6,732 nucleotides of DNA, from the NCBI GenBank assembly GCA_021782065.1, contig JAJXVQ010000062.1, positions 1-6,732 of the forward strand, in the 5' to 3' direction. Both the position numbers and the translations under genes were made by a program. Below are positions 1 to 6,732 of this stretch, piece after piece; the stretch's first letter is position 1, and every line of letters starts with the position of its first letter. Below the pieces are notes generated by a model. That model was not told where the DNA came from. It did no database searches and worked only from the letters and a program-made list of their open reading frames with translations. Source of the stretch: Pseudomonadota bacterium. Lineage in GTDB: Bacteria; Pseudomonadota; Gammaproteobacteria; UBA1113.

Positions 1-73
1 AAATAAATTGTAAAAGTTATTTTGCGAATTAATTCTATCACCCATTTTTTTTATCTGTCAACGATAAAAACTT

Positions 74-110
74 TTAGTAAATATTAATGAGATTCATTAA
101 TATTTACTAA
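74..110. terminator. Perfect 17-bp inverted repeat, probable bidirectional terminator or operator
   Basis: The arms 74-90 and 94-110 are exact reverse complements around a 3-nt spacer (GAT). On the plus strand the repeat is followed by T-rich DNA (111-129). On the minus strand it is followed by a short T-run (complement of 65-73). Both fit an intrinsic terminator read from either side. The stem has only two G:C pairs per arm, which is weak for a terminator. The centre (83-101) matches the classical 19-bp Fur-box consensus at 13 of 19 positions by eye, so a metal-regulator operator is the main alternative. The repeat itself is certain; its role is not. Confidence 0.5.
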
Positions 111-217
111 TAATTTTATTATCTTTTTTCCAGCCGGTAAACCAATTGGCAACAAGCCCAGAAATGCAAGTACCATGAACCCAAGGCTTTGCAAAACGGG
201 TACAGTATGCTTCCGAG

Positions 218-247
218 GGTGGGTTTAGCGCGCCGCGCCTACGCACC
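218..247. repeat. GC-rich REP-like hairpin
   Basis: The outer arms GGTGGGT (218-224) and ACGCACC (241-247) pair with one mismatch. The inner arms GCGC (228-231) and GCGC (235-238) pair around a 3-nt loop. The pattern recalls the GGTGCGT...ACGCACC hairpin repeats found between genes in many proteobacteria, a resemblance recalled from general knowledge and not from a search. No second copy occurs in this window. There is no T-tract on either side, so it is not a standard intrinsic terminator. Confidence 0.45.
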
Positions 248-250
248 GAT

Positions 251-302
251 TTGCATATTGAACTATAATTAACATATAAGATACTCTATAATCCACTATA
301 AT
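251..302 (+). promoter_or_regulatory. Candidate promoter region for the QEGLA gene
   Basis: TTGCAT (251-256) lies 18 bp before TATAAG (275-280), a weak -35 with a good -10. Further TATAAT hexamers sit at 264-269, 287-292 and 297-302, but none has a good -35 at 16-18 bp. The 11-mer ACTATAATTAA occurs twice (262-272 and 295-305). Which hexamer is used cannot be decided from sequence. Confidence 0.3.
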
Positions 303-313
303 TAAAGGCAATA

Positions 314-1603
314 ATGAAAAACTCTCCCAGCGATCTGCAAAATACCCTCAAAGAACTATCCGACCGACTCGTTTTATTACAAAAACCCATCCGCATATTG
401 AACGCGGTAAAATGGGACGACAACATCAAGGCAGACTTTTTAGCGCATAAAGGTAAAAAATCACCCGCTGTCACCAAAGATTATTATACTAGTATACCTT
501 TAAATTTTGAAGCACATAGGCTCAACGAAGAATTAATAGCCTTAGAAGGGCAAATTCATAAAAAATTAGGCCAATTTAATCCCGTAGGCATGATTATGAT
601 ACGTATGTGTCAAGAATATCGGTCCACCATTGAAATGTTGGCGCATCGTGGTCATCGTCAATTTACGGAGTTAAGCCAAGAATTATACGGCAGCGTCAGC
701 GATGTCTTTTATGCAAACGGCCCATCGTTAAAAGACTTGGCCGATAATCTTTCGCAAACGTTAAACCAATTGGGACAAAGTTGGGAAAGTGAGAAAGACG
801 AAAAACGTTATACCAGCAAAGAAGCCGTACAAATATTATCTCATCGCTTAGGACGTTATTTTGCCGATCCACATGAAAAAATCACCGTCAAAAGTGACGA
901 TGGTATCGTTGCCGATGCCGCCGCCGGTGCCGAAGTACTCAAATTACGTAAAAACGCCTTGTTCAGCGAGCGCGATTTAAAGATTTTAGAAGTACATGAA
1001 GGTTGGGTACACGTAGGTACCACTTTAAATGGCAAAAACCAACCCTACTGTACTTTTTTAAGTAAGGGCACCCCTTCCACTACTCTATTCCAGGAAGGCT
1101 TAGCCATTTTGATAGAAATGTTTAGTTTTGTTTCCAGTCCAAAACGCATACAACGTTTGGTCGATCGTATTCATGCCGTGAACATGGCGGAAAATGGCGC
1201 AGATTTTATGGAAGTATTCCATTTTTACCTAGAAAAAAGCACGGATATGGAAAGCGCTTATCAGCAAACGGTACGCATTTTTCGAGGTAGTTTGCCACAT
1301 TTAGGGCCCTTTACCAAGGATATAGTCTATAGTAAAGGTTTTGTGCTTATTTTTAACTATATTCGTTTGGCCATCGCTGAGGGAAAATTGGAGCACATCC
1401 CTTTGCTGTTCTTAGGCAAAGTGCATTTAGAAGATCTGCGGGTTTACGCCAATTTAATTGAAGAAGGTACTATCGTTGCGCCTAAGTATTTACCATTGTA
1501 CTTTAAAGATACAGCAGCACTCAGTTCATGGATGGCTTATTCATTATTCCTGAGTACCTTATCATTGGAACCCTTGTTTCACGATTATAAAAGTATTTTG
1601 TGA
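314..1603 (+). CDS. QEGLA-motif (DUF1704 / MATCAP-like) putative zinc metallopeptidase
   Basis: This 429-residue protein belongs to the family annotated as 'flavohemoglobin expression-modulating QEGLA motif protein' (DUF1704, Pfam MATCAP). Family hallmarks visible are DAAAG followed by LKLR near residues 202-214, a HExxxH motif (H228, E229, H233), the following NG.NQP segment, and the QEGLA signature at 260-264. H228, H233 and probably E261 would bind zinc, and E229 would be the catalytic base. Eukaryotic relatives (MATCAP/KIAA0895L) are tyrosine carboxypeptidases acting on alpha-tubulin; the bacterial substrate is unknown. There is no signal peptide or membrane segment, so it is probably cytosolic. 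The ATG is preceded by AAAGG (304-308) at 5 nt. The gene stands alone, 114 bp before the efflux operon on the same strand. The family call is strong. The peptidase activity is inferred from motif and family, and the older link to flavohemoglobin expression is only a name. Confidence 0.88.
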   Translation: MKNSPSDLQNTLKELSDRLVLLQKPIRILNAVKWDDNIKADFLAHKGKKSPAVTKDYYTSIPLNFEAHRLNEELIALEGQIHKKLGQFNPVGMIMIRMCQEYRSTIEMLAHRGHRQFTELSQELYGSVSDVFYANGPSLKDLADNLSQTLNQLGQSWESEKDEKRYTSKEAVQILSHRLGRYFADPHEKITVKSDDGIVADAAAGAEVLKLRKNALFSERDLKILEVHEGWVHVGTTLNGKNQPYCTFLSKGTPSTTLFQEGLAILIEMFSFVSSPKRIQRLVDRIHAVNMAENGADFMEVFHFYLEKSTDMESAYQQTVRIFRGSLPHLGPFTKDIVYSKGFVLIFNYIRLAIAEGKLEHIPLLFLGKVHLEDLRVYANLIEEGTIVAPKYLPLYFKDTAALSSWMAYSLFLSTLSLEPLFHDYKSIL

Positions 1604-1634
1604 GATCATTTGCCTTTTATCTGCTCACTTACCC

Positions 1635-1666
1635 TTGACACTTTCTCTAATTCTTGACAGCATAAC
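1635..1666 (+). promoter_or_regulatory. Candidate promoter or regulator site before the RND operon
   Basis: Two perfect TTGACA hexamers lie at 1635-1640 and 1654-1659, each part of CTTGACA, 19 bp apart (about two helical turns). The best -10 for the first is CATAAC (1661-1666), four of six matches but with a long 20-bp spacer. The second box has no good -10 at 16-18 bp. The gap between the QEGLA gene and the adaptor gene is the natural place for the pump promoter. The repeated element could instead be a regulator's direct-repeat site. Confidence 0.35.
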
Positions 1667-1717
1667 CATCCATTGCAGTCCCCTATGTACGCTGTACCGA
1701 ATTAAGGAAAAGAAACA

Positions 1718-2818
1718 ATGACTGTTCCCAAAATAAGCAAACGTACCATTAAAATAATCGTGGCTATCGTCATAGCCATCATCATCATTATGATAATCAA
1801 AAAAATAATGTCGCCTAGCAGTGCTGACACTAGCATGCCCGGAGTCATCGTCAATGCCGTAACGGCCAAACAAGATGCTTGGCATGTACCCATTCAATCT
1901 ACGGGAACCATCAACACCTTTAAGGGCGCTATGTTGAAAGCGCAAGTACAAGGGCAAGTCACCGCCATTTATTTTGATTCAGGTACCATGGTCAAAGCGG
2001 GTGATAAACTGATCCAAATCTATCCCGATATCGTAGAGGCGAATTTAGAAAAAGCTAAAGCCCAATTGCAGCTGAGTGCAGTAACCTACAAACGCTACGC
2101 CAATTTGTATAAGAAAAATGTCGTCGCACAACAAGACTTGGACAAGGCCTATTCCACTTGGCAGCAAAACATTGCCGATGTGCAAAATATCGAAGCCACT
2201 CTGCGCCAATATAACGTCACCGCACCTTTCGATGGCATGGCGGGTTTAAGGCAAGTCAGCGTGGGCCAATATTTAAATGTGGGCAACTCCATCGTTGATT
2301 TAGAACAAATCGATCCTATCCGAGTCGATTTCAACATCCCAGATATTTATGTGCACGACATAGCCGTGGGGCAAAAATTGTCTATCGTATCTAGTGCCGA
2401 TCAAACCAAAAGTTTCGACGGCGAAGTCACCGCCATTAACTCTGCGGTAGATGCCACTACCCGCAGTATTTCTCTGTGGGGTTCGGTACCCAATAGTTCC
2501 CATACGCTCTTACCTGGTAGTTATGCCGTCGTGACCTTATACAGTTTAAAAACTCATCCTGTGGTCACCATTCCACAAACCGCCTTAAGCTATGATAGCT
2601 CCGGTGGTGCTGTGTATAAGATTGTCAACGGTGTCGTCAAGAAAACAGAGGTCACTATAGGCATGCGTCAAGGCAACGACGTATCTATTGCTGCTGGCTT
2701 GTCTGCGGGCGATGTAGTGGTTTCCGACGGTATCATTAAAATTCAGTACGATGGCCAGCCCGTACAAATCGCCGAGTTAGATGGCGAAACAGTTGCTGCC
2801 CCTACAGAAAAGAAATAG
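1718..2818 (+). CDS. RND efflux pump periplasmic adaptor (membrane fusion protein)
   Basis: This 366-residue HlyD/AcrA-type adaptor would bridge the inner-membrane RND permease and an outer-membrane channel across the periplasm. Residues 11-27 are a run of Ile/Val/Ala flanked by lysines and form an N-terminal membrane anchor. The protein contains no cysteine, so it is not a lipoprotein like AcrA. The first lipoyl half (about 70-103, with VKAGD at 92-96) leads into an alpha-helical hairpin (about 106-165). The second lipoyl half begins at TAPFDG (168-173), followed by a beta-barrel (about 200-285) and a membrane-proximal domain to about 355. The length is typical of the MexH-like adaptors. The ATG is preceded by AAGGAAA in AATTAAGGAAAAG with normal spacing. 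Only 18 bp separate it from the permease gene, so the two are almost certainly co-transcribed. Substrates cannot be read from sequence. Confidence 0.93.
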   Translation: MTVPKISKRTIKIIVAIVIAIIIIMIIKKIMSPSSADTSMPGVIVNAVTAKQDAWHVPIQSTGTINTFKGAMLKAQVQGQVTAIYFDSGTMVKAGDKLIQIYPDIVEANLEKAKAQLQLSAVTYKRYANLYKKNVVAQQDLDKAYSTWQQNIADVQNIEATLRQYNVTAPFDGMAGLRQVSVGQYLNVGNSIVDLEQIDPIRVDFNIPDIYVHDIAVGQKLSIVSSADQTKSFDGEVTAINSAVDATTRSISLWGSVPNSSHTLLPGSYAVVTLYSLKTHPVVTIPQTALSYDSSGGAVYKIVNGVVKKTEVTIGMRQGNDVSIAAGLSAGDVVVSDGIIKIQYDGQPVQIAELDGETVAAPTEKK

Positions 2819-2836
2819 TAAGAGAGGCTTAAAGCT

Positions 2837-5800
2837 ATGACCAGTTTTACCGACGTTTTCATCCGCCGCCCGGTATTTGCTATGTCGGTGAGCTTGTTAC
2901 TATTAGCCATAGGCTTAGCGGCATTTTTTAAATTAACGGTGCGTCAATTTCCAAAAATGGATGCCTCGGTTATCACGGTCACCACCAGTTATCCTGGCGC
3001 CGATGCCAACTTAATGTCTAACTTCATTACCACTCCTCTGGAAAATGCTTTAGTGGGCGTAGACGGCATAGATTACGTCACCTCCAGCAGCACGCAAAAC
3101 ACGAGCAGCATCACCGTTTACTTTAATCTAAACTACCCTATAGAAAAAGCATTAACGGACGTTTCGAATGCCGTCGCTTCAAAAAGCAATGTTTTACCCA
3201 AAAATGCTTTCACCCCAGTGATTGGCAAAAATGATCCTAGCGCTAAAGCTGTTATCTATTTAGGTTTTACCAGCGATACCATGAGCCCTGGTGCTGTGAA
3301 TGATTACTTACTGCGCGTCATACAGCCACAAATAGGGATATTAAATGGTATAGGCCAGACTCCAATTTACGGTGCTCGTACCTATGCCATGCGTATCAAC
3401 ATCGACAGCGATAAATTAACTGCCTATAACCTCACGGCTGCCGATGTTTATACAGCCTTACAGGCGCATAACCTACAATCAACCGCCGGTACGGTATATA
3501 GCCATTATCAAGAATTTAACGTTTCGGCCAATACCGATATGCAATTTCCCGAACAATTCGACAATATCCCCTTAACAAGTAGCAATGGCACTATAGTGCG
3601 TATAAAGGATGTAGGCTATGCTACTTTAGGTGCCTTAAATTATAATAGTGCTGCATTTTTTAACGGTAAACCCATGACAGTCATGGCTATATTTCCCACT
3701 TCCGACGCGAATCCTTTAGCAGTATCAAAGGAAATTAAGGCCCTGCTACCAGCGCTGCAAGCCAAGATGCCCCCGGGGTTAGACGTCAATACGGTTTACG
3801 ATTCTTCTATCTTTATTCAAGAATCCATCACCGAAGTAGATAAAACAATTGTTGAAGCCGTTATTTTCGTGATCTTCGTTATCTTCTTGTTCTTAGGCAA
3901 TTTCCGTGCCGTGTTGATCCCCATCATCACCATTCCCCTATCACTCATCGGTGTCTGCGTGATCATGTTAGCCTTAGGCTATAGCTTAAATACCTTAACG
4001 CTGTTGGCGTGGGTATTAGCCATTGGTTTGGTGGTGGATGATGCCATCGTCGTGCTGGAAAATATCCATAGGCATATGGAAGATGGCATGAAAGCCATTC
4101 CCGCAGCCATTGTAGGCGCGCGCGAAATCGGTTTTGCGATCATCGCCATGACCATTACTTTAGCGGCAGTGTATGCGCCCATTGGCTTCTCCGGTGGTAT
4201 TACCGGTATTTTATTTTCTGAATTTGCGTTTACGCTCGCGGCAGCAGTGATTGTATCAGGCTTCATCGCTTTAACCCTATCGCCGATGATGTGTTCACGC
4301 CTCATTAAAGTGGATCAGGACCCTAACCACAAAAGTATTTCCCATAAAATCGACGCTGTTTTTAGTAAGATCATGGCTAAGTACCGTGCCCGCTTGCAAA
4401 AAATCCTCAACAAAAAATACTATGTGATTATTTTCACCGTGCTCATGTGGCTAGCCTGTTATTTTATCTATACGACCACACGCGAAACCTTAACTCCTCC
4501 AGAAGATCAAGGTGTTATAGTCACTTCATTCAACGCCCCTGCGGGCAATAATGTCAACTATACAGAAAAATTTAGTGCTGCTCTTAATGCTATCTATGAA
4601 AAACAACCCGAGGTTCAGCACCTAGGCGTCATCAATGGCACCACCAGTGATAATGTGGGTATTGCCTTTGCACCCTTAGTGAATTGGAAAGAGCGCAAAC
4701 GCTCGCAATTCGACATTATGGCCGCAGTACAACCCGCATTAAACGCCATTCCCGGTTTACAAGCCTACGCAGTACCTTACCCTTCTATCCCTCTACCAGG
4801 CGGTTCATTCGCAATTTATTTCGCTATTTCTAGCCCAGATGGCATAAACACCTTATTGCCCGCCATTAATGGATTATTAGCTGCCGTAGCCAATAACCCA
4901 GGATTTAGGCCCGGTGCACAGATAGACTTAAAGGTTGATCAACCACAAATTAACGTTACCATAGATCGTCTGAAAGGCAGCGATCTGGGCGTGAGTGAAC
5001 TGGCTATAGGCGATACGCTGGGAGCCATGTTTGCTCAGCCACAAAGGTTACAATTTTCTTACAATGGCCGCAGTTATTACGTGGTACCAGAATTTATCAA
5101 GAACTTTAACTTTGAAGCCTCTCCCGATGATCTGCAAAATGTATACGTTAGAAGCGACACCACTCAGCAATTGATTCCTTTATCCAATCTTGCGACCATA
5201 GAAAATACAGTGCAACCGGAAAGCATCAACCATTTCCAACAAATTCCCTCGGCCACTTTACAAGCTAACTTATTGGGTAATTACAGTACGAGTCAAGCTA
5301 TCAGCTTTTTAAGCGATTATATGACTAAAAACTACCCTAAGATTAATTTTAACTATGGTGGCCAAACGCGCTACTACATCCAATCACAAGGTGAAATGAC
5401 ACAGGTGATGTTATTCGCCATTATCATCATTTTCTTGGTATTAGCGGCGCAATTTGAAAGCTTTAGAGATCCATTAATCATCCTCATCGTTGTGCCTATC
5501 ACCATTGCCGCGGCTATTGCTGTCTTGCGTTTACTCGGAGGTAACTTAAATATCTACAGTAAGATTGGATTAACCACTTTGATAGGCTTAATTGCCAAGC
5601 ATGGTATTTTGATCGTGGAATTTGCCAATCAATTGCAAGAAAAAGGTATGTCTAAATTGGAAGCGGTGATCGAATCGGCTACCTTAAGATTAAGACCCAT
5701 ATTAATGACCACCGGCGCTATGGTACTAGGCGCCCTGCCCTTGGCCTTTGCCAGCGGTGCGGGTGCCAATTCACGTATGCAAATTGGTATCATCATTGTT

Positions 5801-5950
5801 GCGGGTATGAGCTTCGGTACGTTGTGTTCCTTGTTCGTGGTACCAACTTGGTATTTATTACTGGCAAATACTAAAGAAACCAATCCCGAGATGGAACGCG
5901 ACATCGAAGAAGCAATAGAGAAAATGAAGACACTGGAAGAAAATAAATAA
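2837..5950 (+). CDS. RND multidrug-type efflux permease (HAE1 family)
   Basis: This 1037-residue inner-membrane antiporter would use proton influx to expel hydrophobic or amphiphilic compounds from the periplasm or membrane. It shows the family's duplicated plan: TM1 about 13-32, a large periplasmic loop, TM2-TM6 about 340-486, TM7 about 529-548, a second periplasmic loop, and TM8-TM12 about 856-1008. The proton-relay residues are present: D401 and D402 in GLVVDDAIVVLEN (TM4), K921 in GLIAKHG (TM10) and T958 in PILMTTG (TM11), matching AcrB D407, D408, K940 and T978. The N-terminal IRRPVFA and the YPGAD segment are also typical. A proline/glycine-rich G-loop lies at 652-657 (PLPGGS). The C-terminal tail is charged and cytosolic. 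GAGAGG (2821-2826) is a well-placed ribosome site. A drug-efflux role is inferred from family; heavy-metal (CusA-type) pumps are unlikely because the overall sequence reads as HAE1. No outer-membrane channel gene follows, so a TolC-like partner must lie elsewhere. Confidence 0.95.
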   Translation: MTSFTDVFIRRPVFAMSVSLLLLAIGLAAFFKLTVRQFPKMDASVITVTTSYPGADANLMSNFITTPLENALVGVDGIDYVTSSSTQNTSSITVYFNLNYPIEKALTDVSNAVASKSNVLPKNAFTPVIGKNDPSAKAVIYLGFTSDTMSPGAVNDYLLRVIQPQIGILNGIGQTPIYGARTYAMRINIDSDKLTAYNLTAADVYTALQAHNLQSTAGTVYSHYQEFNVSANTDMQFPEQFDNIPLTSSNGTIVRIKDVGYATLGALNYNSAAFFNGKPMTVMAIFPTSDANPLAVSKEIKALLPALQAKMPPGLDVNTVYDSSIFIQESITEVDKTIVEAVIFVIFVIFLFLGNFRAVLIPIITIPLSLIGVCVIMLALGYSLNTLTLLAWVLAIGLVVDDAIVVLENIHRHMEDGMKAIPAAIVGAREIGFAIIAMTITLAAVYAPIGFSGGITGILFSEFAFTLAAAVIVSGFIALTLSPMMCSRLIKVDQDPNHKSISHKIDAVFSKIMAKYRARLQKILNKKYYVIIFTVLMWLACYFIYTTTRETLTPPEDQGVIVTSFNAPAGNNVNYTEKFSAALNAIYEKQPEVQHLGVINGTTSDNVGIAFAPLVNWKERKRSQFDIMAAVQPALNAIPGLQAYAVPYPSIPLPGGSFAIYFAISSPDGINTLLPAINGLLAAVANNPGFRPGAQIDLKVDQPQINVTIDRLKGSDLGVSELAIGDTLGAMFAQPQRLQFSYNGRSYYVVPEFIKNFNFEASPDDLQNVYVRSDTTQQLIPLSNLATIENTVQPESINHFQQIPSATLQANLLGNYSTSQAISFLSDYMTKNYPKINFNYGGQTRYYIQSQGEMTQVMLFAIIIIFLVLAAQFESFRDPLIILIVVPITIAAAIAVLRLLGGNLNIYSKIGLTTLIGLIAKHGILIVEFANQLQEKGMSKLEAVIESATLRLRPILMTTGAMVLGALPLAFASGAGANSRMQIGIIIVAGMSFGTLCSLFVVPTWYLLLANTKETNPEMERDIEEAIEKMKTLEENK

Positions 5951-5964
5951 TTGACTGAGATGCG

Positions 5965-6049
5965 ACCGTTCGAGAGCGGTTATTTGAAAACCCCTCCCCT
6001 GATGGTCGTGGCTTGGTTAACTAGACTCACAGCAGTTGATTTTAAGCCA
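5965..6049. terminator. Two weak hairpins in the convergent junction between the permease gene and clpA
   Basis: The first hairpin (5965-5980) has a 6-bp stem beginning ACCG and ending CGGT, including one G-T pair, and is followed by TATTTG. The second (6009-6049) pairs 6009-6016 with 6042-6049, then 6017-6022 with 6034-6039 across a 2-nt bulge; three of its pairs are G-T on the plus strand. Neither has a strong T-tract in either direction. Convergent genes should terminate here, but the sequence supports this only weakly, and Rho-dependent termination is possible. Confidence 0.25.
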
Positions 6050-6081
6050 ATAAAGCGTAAAATAAAATCACAAAGAGTGTA

Positions 6082-6732
6082 TCAAGATCCACTTGCCACC
6101 GTCTCCTTGCTAGGCATCGCCAGAGTACGCAAATCATTGTCTACCACTTTCAGCTGCACTGTACCACCTTGTACTAACACACCAAACAGCATTTCCTCGG
6201 CTAATGGTTTTTTAACTTTTTCTTGGATCAGGCGCGCCATGGGCCTTGCACCCATTTTTTCATCATAGCCATGCGTAGCCAACCAATGTTTAGATTCATT
6301 ATCCACTTGCAATTTAATCTTACGTTCTTCTAACTGCACTTCCAATTCCATCAAAAATTTATGGACTACACTTTCCACGGTTACCATATCCAGAGACTTA
6401 AATTGCACTATGGCGTCGAGACGATTTCTAAACTCCGGCGTGAAAATACGTTTAATCGTCAGCAAAGCATCGCTGTCTTGCTCTTGCTCGCTAAAACCCA
6501 TCGTATTCTTCGAGAAATCTTCAGCACCGGCATTGGTCGTCATAATCAATATAACATTCCGAAAATTAGCCTTACGCCCATTGGTGTCGGTTAAAGTTCC
6601 GTGATCCATCACTTGTAATAACAAATTATAAACATCTGGATGGGCTTTTTCGATCTCATCCAATAACACCACGGAATATGGATGACGGGTAACTGCCTCG
6701 GTTAATAAACCACCTTCGTCATAGCCCACATA
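6082..6732 (-). CDS. clpA: ATP-dependent Clp protease ATP-binding subunit ClpA, C-terminal part
   Basis: ClpA is the AAA+ unfoldase that threads substrates, including N-degron proteins delivered by ClpS, into the ClpP peptidase in the cytosol. The 216 codons here are the C-terminal end; the gene runs off the right edge, so the GTG at 6729-6727 is an internal valine and not a start. The first visible residues, YVG, belong to the pore-1 loop GYVG of the second AAA+ module. Next come Walker B (VVLLDEIEKAHPD), sensor 1 in MTTNAG, the arginine finger in FTPEFRNRLD, and sensor 2 in GARPMAR. The length from the pore tyrosine to the stop nearly equals that of E. coli ClpA. The ClpP-docking loop reads MGF (fragment residues 78-80) where E. 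coli has IGL. Walker A of this module, the first module and the N domain lie outside the window, as would clpS if present. It converges on the efflux operon. Confidence 0.96.
   Translation of the reverse strand, partial: YVGYDEGGLLTEAVTRHPYSVVLLDEIEKAHPDVYNLLLQVMDHGTLTDTNGRKANFRNVILIMTTNAGAEDFSKNTMGFSEQEQDSDALLTIKRIFTPEFRNRLDAIVQFKSLDMVTVESVVHKFLMELEVQLEERKIKLQVDNESKHWLATHGYDEKMGARPMARLIQEKVKKPLAEEMLFGVLVQGGTVQLKVVDNDLRTLAMPSKETVASGS

Larger units (their letters stand above)
1..313. other. Non-coding leader region left of the QEGLA gene
   Basis: No convincing gene is visible on either strand. Positions 1-73 are AT-rich and featureless apart from T-runs. A perfect inverted repeat follows at 74-110 with T-rich DNA after it. 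Positions about 130-250 are clearly richer in G+C than their flanks and end in a GC-rich hairpin (218-247). Positions 251-313 return to AT-rich, promoter-like sequence with three copies of TATAAT (264-269, 287-292, 297-302). The island between AT-rich flanks suggests a small inserted or repeated element, but this is inference. Any gene to the left ends outside the window. Confidence 0.7.

Noticed and set aside
84..176. Minus-strand 30-residue hydrophobic peptide as an annotated gene
   Set aside because: There is no clear ribosome site and the end falls inside the palindrome. It is kept as a finding only.
1600..1628. GTGAG...CTCAC inverted repeat at the QEGLA stop as a terminator
   Set aside because: The 5-bp arms are separated by about 19 nt and no T-tract follows, so it is within chance expectation.
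1625..1957. Minus-strand frames opposite the adaptor start, with runs of Asp/His or Met/Ile
   Set aside because: The low-complexity runs come from the antisense of the Ile-rich membrane anchor codons, and the adaptor frame is the real one.
3979..4305. Minus-strand open frame of 108 codons inside the permease gene
   Set aside because: It lies opposite the conserved TM4-TM6 region and has no ribosome site or recognisable domain.
5951..6268. Plus-strand open frame of 105 codons after the permease gene
   Set aside because: It begins directly after the permease stop without a ribosome site and most of it is antisense to clpA, whose frame is strongly supported by AAA+ motifs.
6361..6604. Two plus-strand open frames within the clpA region
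   Set aside because: Both are shadows of the minus-strand clpA coding sequence and show no family features.
1..6732. Previously undescribed multigene system, CRISPR array, prophage or transposon
   Set aside because: All genes present belong to recognised families, no spaced direct repeats or transposase, integrase or phage genes are visible, and the only unexplained DNA is the short leader at 74-250.

Overview
The window looks like chromosomal DNA of a gammaproteobacterium with moderate to low GC. The ClpA fragment aligns closely with the gammaproteobacterial form, and the intergenic DNA is AT-rich. The general look would fit a Legionellales/Coxiella-like lineage, but that placement is an impression and no marker gene here fixes it.

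Layout. Positions 1-313 are non-coding. They hold a perfect 17-bp inverted repeat (74-110), a GC-richer island ending in a REP-like hairpin (218-247), and an AT-rich promoter-like stretch just before the first gene. Positions 314-1603 (+) encode a stand-alone DUF1704/'QEGLA motif' protein with an intact HExxxH + E metallopeptidase signature. After a 114-bp gap containing two perfect TTGACA boxes, 1718-2818 (+) and 2837-5950 (+) form a tight two-gene operon: an RND periplasmic adaptor and a HAE1-type RND efflux permease with all four core proton-relay residues. A short convergent junction (5951-6081) follows. The minus strand then carries the last 216 codons of clpA (6082-6732), cut by the right edge inside the GYVG pore loop of the second AAA+ module.

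How the parts work together. Adaptor and permease should form the inner-membrane and periplasmic parts of a proton-driven tripartite efflux pump. No outer-membrane channel gene is present, so a TolC-type partner must be encoded elsewhere. The QEGLA protein and ClpA are separate functions; nothing in the sequence links them to the pump beyond adjacency. I see no CRISPR array, tRNA or rRNA gene, transposase or phage gene, and no convincing sign of an undescribed multigene system. The items most worth a second look are the bacterial MATCAP-like peptidase, the unexplained leader region at 74-250, and the MGF form of the ClpP-docking loop in ClpA.
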